64,000 bases of DNA from Posidonia oceanica (lineage: Eukaryota > Streptophyta > Magnoliopsida > Alismatales > Posidoniaceae). The stretch spans positions 3,100,001 to 3,164,000 of the forward strand of contig JAZBRS010000077.1 in NCBI GenBank assembly GCA_037176725.1, in the 5' to 3' direction. How positions within the stretch are numbered: the first letter of the stretch is position 1; every line of letters starts with the position of its first letter. The position numbers and the translations under genes were made by a program. The notes under the pieces were generated by a model. The model was not told the DNA's origin. It made no database searches and saw only the letters and a list, made by a program, of their open reading frames with translations. Below are positions 1 to 11,739 of the stretch, one piece after another.

Positions 1-1588
1 AACGGGCCGGAGGGCCCAGTGAAGAAAGGGAAGAAAGAAAAAGAGAAGTAAGAGAGAAAGAGAGGGTAGAATGGGGAAATAAAATAGGTAAAAACAAACT
101 AAAAATAAATAAAAATATTAGAAGAGTTGTGCTGTAGATTAGGATTTTAATTAAGATTTTTAATGGTTATTTTGAGTTGATTAATGTGTTTTGGGCTTGA
201 TTAGGGTTTTAGGGCTTCGGTTTTGTTTTTAATTGGTTTTCACTTGATTAAATGTTTGTTAAACCTTTTTTAAATTGTTTTAAAAATTGTATTTCCCTTG
301 TTGGACACTTAGGATGTTAATTAGGATTTTTTAGGATTTAATTTCGTATTAATCAGGATTGGTTTTAGGTTTTTAAGTTTTAGTCTTCTTAGGGTTTCTT
401 CCTTTTTAAGTCTTTAAGGTTATGTTTGGATTTTTATTTGTTGATTTTTCTTGAAGTTTTTTTTAGTTGGGTTTTTCTGGTTTGATAGGGTGTTTCTTAA
501 GTCTTTCAGATGTGTTTTTCTCTTCTTTTTTAATTAAGTTTTTAACTTGTTTTTCTTATGTTTATTAAGTTAAGTCTTTTGCCTTCTTTAATTACTTGTT
601 TTAGTGTTTGATTTTTAATTCTTCTTTTTAGGGTTTGTCTTTTAATTCTTCTGATGGGGTTTTTATTTTTGGTGGGTTTTGATTTTATTTTAGCTTTTTC
701 CTTGATTTTTCGGTGTTTTCTTTTGATTTGTTTTGCATTTTTTAGTTTGCATGTTTGGTTTTCTTTTTAACTTGCTTTGGTTAAGTTTAAGTTGTTAATT
801 GCTTGTTTAACATTTTTTTAATTGTTTTTCTTAGGGTTCTGATTTATTCCCTTTATGTTTTGAGGTTTTACAGATTTTTATGGGTTTTTGTGGATTTTTG
901 CGAATGGGAGAAAAGGAAAGGAGAAGGAAGAAAGAAATGGAAAAAGAGGGAGATAAGAGGAAAAGAGATAGGTTGGAGGAAAACGATTTTTTAAAATTCA
1001 GAAAAAGTGTTAAAAATAAAGTAAAAATAGGGATAAGATAGAGGAAGGATAGAGGCACAGAGGGGGCCCACAGCCAGACCAGAAAAAAGATAAGAAAGGG
1101 ATGAAGAGAGAGATGATAATCAGGAGAGAGAGAGAGGAGAGAGAAAATGATAATCTCGGAGAGAGAAAAGGATAATTTGGGTGAAAGAGAGTCTTAATGG
1201 TCTTGGAATGGGGTGAGAATTGGTGAGTGGGTAGTCTAGGATTTGAAGTGTTGGTTCTAAAGTTTTGGTTTGATTCTAAGGAGGTTTTGGAGAGGTTTCA
1301 AGGTGTAGAAAAAGGGCAGTTTCACCTAGGTTTTCTTTGGTTTTTGGGAATGGGTTAGGTTTGGAAACTCCTAGGTTTTGGGGTAGGTTTGTTGAGTGGA
1401 TAGTGGTGGGTTTTCCTATGAATTTTGGTTAGGTTTTGAGGTTGGGAAGGGGGGTAAAGGTTTAGGTCAAAATAGGCTGATTTTGAAGGACAGAGAGGAG
1501 GATTAGGGTTAGGGTTTGGTTGGGGTTTGATCCAGCAATCACCAGGAGGGCTCCAAGGGTCCGGGCCTGCCAAGATGGGATGTCAACA
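1..1588 (-). mobile_element. LTR E, 5' half of a Tat/Ogre LTR, cut by window start
   Basis: Reverse-oriented LTR whose 5' terminus lies at 1588: the minus strand there begins tgttgacatcccatcttggc, nearly the start of LTR A at 56584. The body matches the first about 1.5 kb of LTRs A and B in order: an opening run of aaccctaa-type words, a CT-rich block with repeated gattatc/ctctctc (here as gaga, 1090-1190), then the A/T-rich block. The conserved 3' third lies left of the window. It abuts 100 bp of LTR I at 1589, so it was inserted into that LTR. Short ORFs inside are chance readings of low-complexity DNA. Whether it is a solo LTR or one end of an element cannot be seen. Confidence 0.85.
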
Positions 1589-1690
1589 GTATCTGGAAGA
1601 TGTGTTATCAAACTTAGGCATGAGATTTGGGGCGTCTCAAGGTTTCTACCCTCAAAAGAACTCTCAGAAATGCGAAAATAGGATATCTAC
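1589..1690 (-). mobile_element. LTR I, first about 100 bp of the 3' LTR
   Basis: Matches 20280-20379 over its whole length with a few substitutions. Read on the minus strand it starts gtagatatcctattttcgca, so this family's LTR start differs from the TGTTGACACCCC start of the other LTRs here. The first base after the PPT appears mutated (A for T). The rest of this LTR was displaced leftwards by insertion of LTR E at 1588/1589. Confidence 0.85.
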
Positions 1691-1712
1691 TGATGCCACT
1701 CCTTGGAGTTGA
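1691..1712 (-). promoter_or_regulatory. Polypurine tract region of element I
   Basis: On the minus strand the bases before the LTR read actccaaggagtggcatca. This parallels the PPTs of elements C and D (ctcaaggaggggcatc and ctcagggaggggcatc), each ending directly at an LTR start. It would prime plus-strand DNA synthesis. One interrupting T makes it a weakened version. Confidence 0.65.
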
Positions 1713-2802
1713 TCTTGGAACAAGATCGGGTCCAAAGCAAGAACGATGTCCTATTGAGCATTTCCTGAAAAGGGGAGCTCTTTCTCAAGCAATTTGTCAC
1801 TGAAGTAGCCAAATAAAAGATTAAAAGAGAGTTTAAATTGCCATCAAATTGGAGACTCAGGCATGGAGGGGTCAAGTCGATTTCAGATCTTGTGTCGCAA
1901 CCGAAGTCATGACCAGGTCAACCATGTGTGTTCCAATGGGCAAGCACTAAGGGGGAAATCGCAGGATGTTATTCCAGCACGATCGAAAGGAGAGTGTGAC
2001 ATCTTGTTTGAGACTTTACTCAGATTGGAATTGATCAGAGGATAGGTACGAACTGGGTTAGCTCTAGGAGAATCCTATGCCTGAAGGGTTTCTAACACTC
2101 TTGAAGAACGATGCTCCGTCCGTGCTTCACTTCCAATGATATGAGAAAATGCATGGATGGATGATTCAAACATACTATGATAATGCAAGGTCAACATGCA
2201 ATGCAATGAATGGTCCATATGCTAGGTTAGGCCGACGGGGTATAGTTGGTCCCAAACCATATGGACTTATGCAAAATAAATGAATGCAATTCGTTGTGGT
2301 CAAGTGTTTTCCATCCTGGAGTGTGACTAGCACTCTCTAGAAAGGACCGTCGTCCCACAGCTCGATTTGGCAAATAAAGAGGTTCCGTGCAAAGAGAACT
2401 GGGTGAGGGAGTGAACCCTTCATTTGCCAATCTGATGTGTCGTCTGGTGTTTGCAGTAGTCTGTCCTAATGGTTTAGTTGCCACTTTCATGGGCGACTAG
2501 CTTCGTGCCTCTTCAGAGGGTTCAAATCGAGGCGGGAAAGTCGGCACGCGAAGAGCTGGCTAAGGCGCCTGTTGAAGAGGCGTCTGACTGAGTCGCCTCT
2601 TCTACTAGCGACCAGCTTACGAGTCCAGTAGCCAAAACTGGTCGTTGCCCCTTTTTTTCAGAGGTTTCAAACCTCTTTTCTTCCCTTCCCCTCTCTCCGA
2701 CGCGCGCAGCTCCTCCGGCTGGGTGCGGTGGCGGCGGCGTGGGAGCTCCGGCGTGGTGCGGCGGCGACGACGTGGGGGTGCTCTTCCTTCCTCCTCCCTC
2801 TG
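1713..2802. other. 3' untranslated region of element I, upstream of the antisense gene
   Basis: No convincing gene. From about 2480 to 2640 it carries several gtcgcc / ggcgact words arranged as short inverted pairs, the same vocabulary found in LTR I (19555-20035) and in LTRs F and G. From 2650 to 2800 it becomes CT-rich and then GC-rich, as expected for the 5' UTR or promoter-proximal part of the + strand PMD gene. No clear TATA box can be assigned. Confidence 0.5.
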
Positions 2803-5800
2803 ATGGCTAGCGACGGCAGCGAGGGTGACGGCGTGGACATTCCTGCTCCTCCTTCCTCCTCCCCGATGGCAAGCGGCGATGAAGGCGGCAATGTGGGTGG
2901 CCCGAGCGATGGGTCTCGCCGGCGACGGAGGTAATCTTCCTCTCCTCCCCCTTTTTTACTTTTATTTATTCGTTTGTTATTTTTTGAATTAGGAATGTAA
3001 TTAGGATTTAGGATTTAGACTTAGGATTTAGGGTTAGACTTAGGTTTATTATAGGAATTTTAGTTTAATTGTAGTTTAGAAATTCTGATTAACAAATTCA
3101 GTTTCCTGTTTTTAGTTTTTACTTGATTTAATTGAATCCTGTTTAGTCTAATTAATTTAGTTTTAAATTCTGTCGTGATTAATTTAGCCTAATTAAATTC
3201 TGTGGTAACTTAGTTTAGTTCCATTTTTAACTTATTGAATCTCGTTGTAATTAATTCGTTTTATTAAATTTCGTTGTAATTAATTTGTTCTGTTGTTAAT
3301 TCTTTTGAATTTTGTTGTAATTAATTCTTAAGTTCTATTGTTAGTTCTTTTGTTTATGTTATTAGTTCTGTTTTTAATTAAATATGTTATTTTAGTTCTG
3401 TTGTTCTGGAAAAACTGAATTTTAAACTCTTGTTGTGGAGTTTTAGATTTAGTTTGGTTTAGTTTAGTTCAGTTTAGATTTGTGTAAAGTTGTTTGAAGT
3501 TCTTTTTGATGTAAATGTGAAAGGGAATGTAAATGTGAATGTGAATGTTAAATGTGAATGTGAATGTTAATGTTGGTGTTTAAATGTGAATAGAAATCCA
3601 TTTTGGTGTTTAATGTGAATGGAAATTCAATCTTCCATTGTGGAATGTATTTATGTTGTCAATTTGCTGGTTAATAAAATTTTTTAGTCAAAATTATAGG
3701 GGAGGTTATGGCGAATTTTTCCCAGAACTTTTAAGAGACTTATTCTTTAACAATTGAATTAACCATTCTCTTTTAACTTGAGGGGTTAATTTCTGATTTT
3801 AACAAAGATCCTATTGAAGACATTCAGATTATTTAATGGATTGGTTTGGATTTAGGAATTTTTGAAGGAGTTTTTGCTGGATTCGTTTAAAAGGATTAAT
3901 TAAATTAAAAGTTGGATCCTAAGGCCTCCAAACTTTTGAATTTAAGGATTTTTAGAATTAGGGTTCAAAGTTTGTTTTTAAATTTGACTTTTGAATTTAA
4001 GGTTTACTTTTAAGTTTAAATTGGTTTGTTAATTGAAAATGATGTTTTTGTTACCTAAATGGATTAGTGAAAGGTTTAAGTTGGTTTAGAGTTGGGTCTT
4101 GAATTTTAAAGTTAGGATATTAGAGTTTTAAAAGGATGATCTTTTCTTCTTCTTTTTTTCTTTTTTTATAACCTCAAAAGATTGATCTTTGAAGGATGGG
4201 TTTAAAAAGATGGATTTAAAAGAAATGGGCCTAAAAGGTGGATTTTAAAAAGAAAATTGATTTAAAAAGGTTGATTTAAAAAAAGATTGATTTTAAAAAG
4301 ATTGATTTTAAAAAGATTGATTTAAAAAGATTGATTTAAAAAGATTGATTTTAAAAAGATTGATTTAAAAAGATTGATTTAAAAAGATTGATTTTAAAAA
4401 GGATTGATTTTAAAAGGTTGATTTTAAAAGGTTGATTTTAAAAGATTGATTTAAAAGTATAGATTTTAAAAGGTTGATTTTAAAAAGATTGATTTTAAAA
4501 GGATTGATTTTAAAAGGTGGATTAAAAAGACGGGTTAAAAAGACGGGTTTTAAAAGGGTTGATTAAAAAGATAGGTTTTAAAAAGATGGGTTGATTAAAA
4601 AGATGGGTTTTAAAAAGATGGATTGATTAAAAAGATGGGTTTTAAAAAGATGGGTTGATTAAAAAGATGGGTTTTAAAAAGATGGGTTTAGTTATTTAAG
4701 GTTCGATTTTTTAAAGAAATTATCTTTAAGGATTAAATTTTAAGTTTAAGTTGGTTAGTTAAAGTGATGCATTTCTTTCCCTTTTTGTTGGTTATGTGGA
4801 CTACTTAGCGTTTAGGGAAACAATTAAGATAATTATTAATGGTTCTATCTGACTATGCTCTACTTGTGATACCATTTCAGGGCTTCTGACGAGGAGGCTG
4901 AGACGAGGAGGGACGAGGCCAGTCCTTCCACTGTGGAGGTGAGCTCCTCTCGTCGCCGCAAGCTCCGGGCGAGGCGGCCACGTGCGCCGTCTCCTATCCC
5001 GCCTGAGGTTGGTGACGGGGGTGCTCCTGATCCAGGTGCGTCCCCTTCTCCTCCCAGGAGAGCCCATACAGCGGTAGAGCTCGCAGAGCTAGGACAGGTG
5101 AGGTCTATGTGTTTTTCGGCTTTTATTAAGTTACTTTGCTTGATTATTATTAAGTTACTAATGTTTTTAATGTTTTCTTTTATGCCAGATGCCATTGTCG
5201 AGCCGGACGCGCTCTAGCTGGACTGACTTGCACAAGACGTACCTCGACCTCCCAGAGTTCCAGTAGGCGAGACTTGTGGGGATGGGCTTCGGCCATTTCT
5301 TGGAGATCATGCCTTTTGAGATTCACTTGGGACTGCTGGTTTCTTTCACTGAGAGGTACAATAGGAGTTCTGACGGCTTCATCTTTCGTGTAGGTGAGAC
5401 GATGATTACCCTGGAGTACGTAGTGCGGCTGGTGGGTCTGAGGGTTGACGGAAAGCCTGTGATAGTGCCTTTGTAGCCTGACTATGGTGACGAGCTAGAG
5501 GCTTGTTATGGTGCACGACCTCCCCCTTCTGGTCGCTTCCATACACGCGTCAACATCAAGTGGCTGAAGGATCGACTGGACGACCTTCTTCTTGTTGACG
5601 AGGTGACCCTGGAGATAGCGGATCAGCAGCTCTGGCTCTTTTTGTCCATTTTGTTTCATAGGCTCTTCTTCGGCACATCTTCTCAGATGTTACATGCCGG
5701 TTTTGCTCCTCTCCTTCTTCAGGTGGAGAGGATCGGTAGATACTCTTGGGGCTTAACCGTGTTGGTCTATTTGATCTCCTGGTTGGAGTCTTTTGCTGCG

Positions 5801-7650
5801 GGCCAGACCCACTCTCTTTCAGGCTGTCTGCCTCTTTTCCAGGTTTGTGCTTTATTTATTTGCTTGCCTTCTGTTTGTTTGATTGTTGCTGACATGGAAT
5901 TGTTGCTTTGTGTGACAGGCCTGGATCTTTGAGCACTTCGTGTACCTCCGACCTGGAGCGCCAGGAGATGGTCCCATCGAGTTTCCCCGAGCTCGGCGAT
6001 GGAGCGAGGTGCAGCTGGCTCCAAAGCGGATTCGTCCTATGAGACATCTGGGCCGCTTCCTGTTAGAGATCCTCCTAGAGGAGTGGGTGAGTTTCAATGC
6101 TTAGGTCCCTCTCTCTCACACAGTTTACTGGTTTCTGACTGATTTGTGCTTGCAGGTTGTCTAGAGACCCTACACTGAGGGTGAGCATGCTGATAAGGAG
6201 CCCGTGGCGTACGGTTCCCACTTGTTCTTTCGGGAGTGCTGGCTTTTTAGCCTCTTCCGATGTCACTGCATCCAAGTGGGCCGTGTCCTGCGACAGTTCG
6301 GTCTTCAGCAGGTTATTCCGGTGGCGAGTTCTTGAGGATTGCTCTTAGGGATCCATTTCGGGAGGTCGGAGCGATGCTCCTCAGCGGTTTGGAGAGCACC
6401 TCGAGAACTGGCGGTCGGGTGGCACAGAGTCCCTTTTTGGTGGTTCTGCAGAGACAGAGGTGGCATGGAGGACCTGGTTTGATTCAGAGTTTAGCCGTCT
6501 GATCGTCTTCCACCGTGACGTCTTTTAAGATCGCTCCAACATACCGATGGGCATTGGTCCTAGTGAGAGCGTCGGTGACCTCCGTCACGAGTTGGCGATT
6601 GCCCGTAGCCATATTGAGGAGCTGGTAAGCAATCCCTTTCGGTGTTGTGTTATTCGACTGCCCCTTTACTTGTTCACTTGCTTACGCATCTCCCTTGTTT
6701 GTGTAGATGGACGCTTCAGAGGGGATGACTGAGGTGTGCAGGACTCAACAGGAGGAGCACTCCTTGAGAGTGGCGGAGCTGGTGAGGGAGAGGGACGAGC
6801 TCCTGTCCCAGATGGACGAGCTTCGAGCACGAGTGAGTAGTGTTTCCCTTTGTTAGTTGTTGGTGCTTGTTTCTGCTTGTCTAATTGTCGTCTTTGCTTT
6901 GATACAGGCCGAGGGTGCTTCAACAAGTGCAGAGCCTGCTAGCGATTCAGAGGTATTTCCGCACTTTTCATGCTTTAGGTACTTGTAAATATCTGTCCTC
7001 TAACTCGTATGGCTTCATTGTGCAGATTCAGGCGATGATGGATTTGATCCATACACCTCCGGCCACTGGTCCTACTCAGAGCCAGCTGGACGATGCCTTG
7101 GGGCGTGCCGAGGAGCTACAGGGGCGTCTCAGTCAGGCAGAGCGGAAGCGTGACAACCGCATCCAGGAGTTAGAGGCTCGTGTTGCCGCATCTGAGAGGG
7201 AGACAGCCAGGGCATGTCTTGAGGCGGACTCCACAAGAAGGGTAACTCCTTTTCTACTTGAGCACATTTGACTACTGCTAGCCTTCTTGCTTAATTATTC
7301 CAACTCTGTGACTGCTGTCTTCTTTACTGCTACTGAGCGTTGGTCGTAGCCAGCAGATACAAGAGTTGGAGGCGCAGTTGGCAGAGACTCAGGCGACAGT
7401 TGCGGCAGTTCTTCCTGATGCTGACATTCTTGGTCCGGTTGCTGCAGCCCTGTCGGTGTCAGCACACTCCAGGGCTCTATCAGCTCAACAGATTGCGAGA
7501 GCGCGATCCTCCCCACACCTTGGGCTACTTCGTTCTCTACTGAGGGGGTCTCGGGAGAGGAGCCAGAGCGGAGCGACGTCTTCTGTGGTGCAGCCTGCAC
7601 CGAGGCCTCCAAGCGGCGAATGCGAGGGTAGCAGCGAATCTGGCAGTTGA
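2803..7650 (+). pseudogene. Antisense PMD-like gene with coiled-coil tail, nine exons, decayed
   Basis: Exons inferred from GT/AG sites and reading frame: 2803-2930, 4881-5097, 5189-5842, 5919-6086, 6156-6624, 6707-6832, 6908-6952, 7026-7241, 7354-7650. Exon 1 (ATG, acidic/Ser/Pro-rich) joins exon 2 inside an Arg codon; all later junctions are in phase 0. Exons 3-5 resemble the plant mobile domain: GETMITLEYVVRLVGLRVDG, then AWIFEHFVYLRP across the exon 3/4 junction, and RQFGLQQVIP in exon 5. Exons 6-9 encode Glu/Arg/Gln-rich coiled coil and a Ser/Pro tail ending at TGA 7648. In-frame TAGs occur in exon 3 (two, near 5263 and 5474) and exon 5 (near 6162), plus a frameshift near 6330-6360 and a TAA near 6527. 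It runs opposite to the pol genes of element I. PMD function in retroelements is not established; a captured host gene is the alternative. Confidence 0.75.
4245..4690 (+). repeat. AAAAAGATTGATTT simple tandem repeat in intron 1
   Basis: About 30 degenerate copies of a 14-20 bp unit built from gattgatttaaaaa, drifting to gatgggttttaaaaa towards 4690. It lies in the 1.95-kb AT-rich intron 1 (2931-4880) of the antisense gene. The rest of that intron (2931-4245) is AT-rich with repeated taattaatt and ttagtt words and has no other feature I can support. Confidence 0.85.
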
Positions 7651-9005
7651 GCCTGTACCTTCCTTTTGGTTTCTGTCAGAGTCTGTACTTTTCTTTTTGC
7701 TAGAGTCTATACTTGTGAATATTGATATGAAAGGTTCTTGTTTCGCTTTGTTTCCTGCACATGCTTACTTTTCTTGTTAGTAATCAATGAGCATACCTTC
7801 CTTGGCAAAAGATTTGGCTAAGTTAACTAATTAACCAAAGAGAAAGTATGTCAAATGAAAAGATTTAGGCAAAGTTAATTAATTAAGGGACATAACAGAT
7901 GTTAATGCATGCTTATTTTAAATGGGTGGAGGGAATTAATTTCTGGCCTCAGCTAAAGAGATGGAAATCAGAGCCCAGTAGACGTTGATTATGAGTCATC
8001 CGTGGATGCTCTAAAGATCATTATGCTAGTAATGTCTTTGTTGAGAGAGCGCACCCAAGCCGTGAGACACGCTTGAGTAGGACGCTAACTCCGAATCCTG
8101 GTGAGTCGATGGTTGCATCATCGACCAGATTAACTCCAGTTTTCCTACTTACTAAGTTTTCACTTGTATGTAGGTTGGATGTCTTGGTTTTTTTTTTTCT
8201 AAGTTTTGTAATTTTTTTGGTTTTTTTTGGGTTATATGATTTTTTTGGATTTTTGGGTTATATGATTTTTTGGTTTTTGGGTTATATGACTGGGGAAAGA
8301 TGAGTACCTATCTTAAGCATTAGTCTCAGGGTTTGTTTCAACCAGATGAGTGGGCCTTACATTTGTGGGTGTGTCCCTTGGGTCATGCCTGCACCCTTTT
8401 TTTTTAAAGACTTCAGTCCACACACCAGTCCTTACTTGGGTTGCTACTCCCTAGGCCTTTTCAGTCCTTGACCACCTGGGGTTGCTTACTCCTTGCCTGC
8501 TTAGTGAGAATAGGTCAGGGGAAGTTTCAGGATTTAGTGGACTCTCAGTTTTGGCTTAGGCCTTGATTCCTACTTGCCTTTCTTTAGTCCTTAATGCGTC
8601 TTTCTATGCTTTATACTTTTAGATGCGCAGACAACTTTTGCCATGCTCTTCTCCACTCTTTGGACAGCTCTTTGCTGACCTCTTTTAGTTGGACAGTTTC
8701 TTTTACTGTCTCTTTTCGTTGGTTCCTTACTTGGACAACTTCTTTGCTGCCTTCTTTCCTCTCTGTTTGGGTGGTTTTTGCCGCCGTCTTTTCTTGATGC
8801 TTTCTAAGTTGCTTTGGCGAGCAGTTTGTACTCTAAGCCTCCACTCTGAGCCTACTTTTTTCTTACCTTCCCGTGCAGTGTGTATGTGGAGACAGGACAA
8901 GGCATGGGTTCCCTAGGTGTTCCTCTTCCAATTGGCTTTGGGAATCCCTTCCTTTTCTGGGTTGGTGTTAGGCCCTAGGTCTCTTTAATGATATAGACAT
9001 GCTGA
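7651..9005. other. Spacer between the antisense gene and the integrase end
   Basis: Convergent region: the + strand PMD gene ends at 7650 and the minus-strand pol ends at 9006. No supported gene. It holds a short tandem repeat at about 8185-8290 (three copies of gggttatatgattttttgg with T-rich spacers). The first 150 bp are T-rich and could contain the 3' end of the antisense transcript. The short + strand ORFs at 8594-8916 have no recognisable domain. Confidence 0.5.
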
Positions 9006-9813
9006 TCAAGGGTAGTACCTTTTCCGGTGTATTGCATTCCAAGGGTCAGGAAGATCTACCCCGTTGGGGGATAGTCGATAAGCATTCCCTGGATATACAA
9101 AAACCACTATGTAGGGTCCTTCCCAATTTGGCTTTAACTTTCGCTTAGGGTGGGGCTTATTGTAGGGCAACACTTCTTTAAGCACTAGATCACCAATTTT
9201 AAACTTGCATTTGATTACTTTCTTCTGGTAAGCCTTGGTTAACCTTTGTTGGTAGACACACGTATGCTCGGCGGCTACCAGCCGTTTCTCATCAAGGAGT
9301 TCTAAATGAAGGAGTAAAGCTTGCCTATTTTCTTCGGCAGACATTCTCCTATCAATCTTAACTCTTAATGAGGAGATCAGGATCTCGTATGGGACCACTG
9401 CTTCCATACCAAAGGCTAAAGCATAGGAGGTTTGACCCGTTGCCGTCCTTATGGTGGTGCGGTATGCCCATAATGCATTAACAATCTTATCTGACCAATC
9501 CGATCCCTTAGCGTCTTCTACCGTCTTTTTAATGATTTTGATTAAGGTTTTGTTAGTAGCTTCTGCTTGACCGTTCCCTTGTGGGTAATATGGGGAAGAG
9601 TGATACCGAATTTCCAGCATAACCGCTTGAACTCTTCTGAGATGAAGATTGGTTTGTTGTCTGCTACTAAGGCTTTAGGCACCCCGAACCTTGCGATGAT
9701 ATTTCACTGTACGAATCGGCATAGGGTTGTGGCCTTGATGTTTGTGAACGCCTCTGCTTCTGCCCATTTGTGAAGTATTCCGTTGCCATTAGGATGAAAG
9801 TGTTGCCCTTTCC
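9006..9813 (-). pseudogene. Integrase core and C-terminal region (element I)
   Basis: The C-terminal ORF (204 residues, 9006-9620) has the segment SSPYYPQGNGQAEATNKTL with the third (Glu) residue of the DDE triad, then a GPY/F-like module (KPNWEGPYIV) and ends WNAIHRKRYYP. The preceding core is readable in another frame at about 9620-9813 (an ATEYFTKWAEAEAF segment, then VADNKPIFISEEF with the second Asp), so a frameshift lies near 9605. A TAG at 9814-9816 separates it from the upstream ORF. No chromodomain follows, which fits Tat elements. Integrase would join the cDNA to host DNA; this copy is inactive. Confidence 0.85.
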
Positions 9814-10884
9814 CTAATGGATAGGTCCCACCACATCAAAGGCCCACATGGAGAAAGGCCATGGTGTTGATAAAGCGTGAAGCGCTGAAGCCGGAGCATG
9901 GATCTTGTTGGCGTGCAGTTGGTAGCTCTTGCATCGCTTGTCTTTACTTGTGTAGTCGGCTTCCATGGTTGGCCAGTAGTACCCCCTTCTGATGATCATT
10001 TTAGCCATGAACTGGGAGTTGATGTGGCCTCCGCAGACTCCCTCATGTGTTTCCTTGAGGATTTCGGCCGACTCAGATGTATCCACACATCGGAGTTCAA
10101 TCCCTAGGGGCGTTCTTCGAAAGAGTGTGTTGGCTCTGATGTAGTATTTGGTAGCCATCCTCCTCAGTGCTTCTCTGTCCTTGGGAGTTGCATAGGCTGG
10201 GAAGGTGTGATCTTGTACATAATTCTGTATGTCATAATACCATGGGTTGCCATCATCGTTTACTTCTGTAGCTCCTTGATAACAGACCTCTGTGCATATT
10301 AAGCTTTCCTGGTTTAGTTCCTCTCTGAGTTCCTCAACCCATTCGGTAGCAGACCCCACTGTTGGAGTGCTGATTCTTCGTACCATGATGGATTGCTCAT
10401 CCGTCCCTGAGCTGAAGGGGAGCGAGGATGCCAATGGGGCTAATGAATCAGCCAGGATGTTGTTGCTTCTAAGGGCGTGCACATATATAACCTGGTCAAA
10501 TTTCTTCAGTAAGGCTTTAGCCAGGTTGCGGTATTCTTGCAGCTTTGGCGAGAGGGTCTTGTATTTGTTGAGGACTTGTCGTATGACAAGCTGTGAGTCC
10601 CCAACCACTTTTAGCCTTCTTGCCCCTAGATCGAGAGCCATTCGGAGCCCTAGAATGAGTGCCTCGTATTCTGCAATGTTGTTACTCACTGAGAAGAGTA
10701 GTTGTGCTGCAGCGGGGAGAACGACACCCTTTGGAGTGAGGAGTGTTGCCCCTATTCCAGCGCCTTGTGAATTAAGCGCTCCATCGAAATGGAGGGTCCA
10801 TTCTCTGATGAGTGGCACGATACTCTTGATTGCCAGTATTTCCTCGTCTGGGAAATCTATTGACACTGGCTGATACTCTGACAC
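9814..10884 (-). pseudogene. Second (archaeal-type) RNase H plus integrase N-terminus (element I)
   Basis: 356-codon open stretch. Residues about 25-165 form an RNase H with the acidic residues in FDGALNSQGAG, AEYEALILGL, VGDSQLV and NNILADSLA. This duplicate RNase H between the RT-linked one and integrase is characteristic of the Tat lineage. Residues about 280-355 carry the integrase zinc-binding region (HEGVCGGH, then KRCKSYQ) and reach WAFDVVGPI with the first catalytic Asp. The final Cys of the HHCC finger appears replaced by Tyr (CKSYQ). The frame stops at a TAG (9814-9816) but similarity continues beyond it. Confidence 0.9.
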
Positions 10885-10932
10885 AGGCAGCCCGGCGAGT
10901 TGGTCCGCGATGGCTTGCCCCTTGATTGCCTT

Positions 10933-11733
10933 CTAGGTGATGAATTGTAGGTCAAACTCAGTAAGGAGCATTTGCCATCGTGCTAGCCTTTCGGACAATG
11001 CTGGTTTCTCGAACATGTACTTGATGGGGTCCATCTTGACTGAGTAGCAGACTTTGTGTGCAAGAAAATAGTGCCTAAGCTTTTGTGAGGCCCATACTAA
11101 AGCTAAGTAGTGTCTCTCGATCTGGGAGTACTTCCTCTCATATTCGATGAACGTTCTACTAAGGTAATAAACTTCTTTCTCCTTCCTCCCAGTTTCATCG
11201 TGTTGTGCAAGGACAACACCCACCGAGTTATCAGTAACGGCCAAGTAGAGTAGTAATGGCCTCTCGGGGACTGGAGCAGTCAATACTAGAGGGTTGAGGA
11301 GGTAGAGTTTCAGCTCATCGAAGGCCTTTTGACAGGTGTGATCCCACCTGAATTCCGCACTACCTTTTAAGAGCTCATAGAATAGTCTACACTTTTCCGC
11401 ATGCTGAGAGATGAATCTTCGGATGAACCATAGCCTTCCTATGAGTCCTCTGAGTTCCTTGATGTTCTTTGGTGGTGGCATGGCTGTTATAGCTTTGGCT
11501 TTGGTGGGATCCACTTCTATGCCCCTTTTGCTCACTATGAAGCCAAGCAGCTTTCCGGCAGTGACCCCGAAGACACACTTCTTGGGGTTCATTTTGAGAT
11601 TGTACTGGTCTGCTCTCCGGAGTACTCTTTCTAGTGCTTCAAAGTGTCCCTCTCTTGTTTTTGACTTTACTAATAGGTCATCCACATAGCACTCCATGCA
11701 ATCGTGTATCATGTCATGAAAGATTGCCATCAT
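10933..11733 (-). pseudogene. Reverse transcriptase C-terminal half and RNase H (element I)
   Basis: 266-codon stretch with the catalytic YVDD box at residues 16-19, the KMNPKKCVFGV segment and RGLIGRLWFIRRFI connection, then an RT-linked RNase H (LYLAVTDNSVGVVLAQ; YERKYSQIERHYLALVWA). It is separated from the upstream RT ORF only by one TAG at 11740-11742 and from the downstream ORF by one TAG at 10933-10935. In both places the family normally has Gln, so each can be explained by CAG to TAG. Otherwise the sequence is well preserved. Confidence 0.92.
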
Positions 11734-11739
11734 AGCCCT

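Noticed and set aside
2803..7650. Interpretation as a normal host gene flanked by transposons
   Set aside because: It lies within the borders of element I, contains several stops, and a related PMD-type ORF is found in another element of the window, so element-borne origin is more likely.
10292..10873. 193-aa + ORF
   Set aside because: Exact opposite strand of the aRNase H domain; a shadow ORF.
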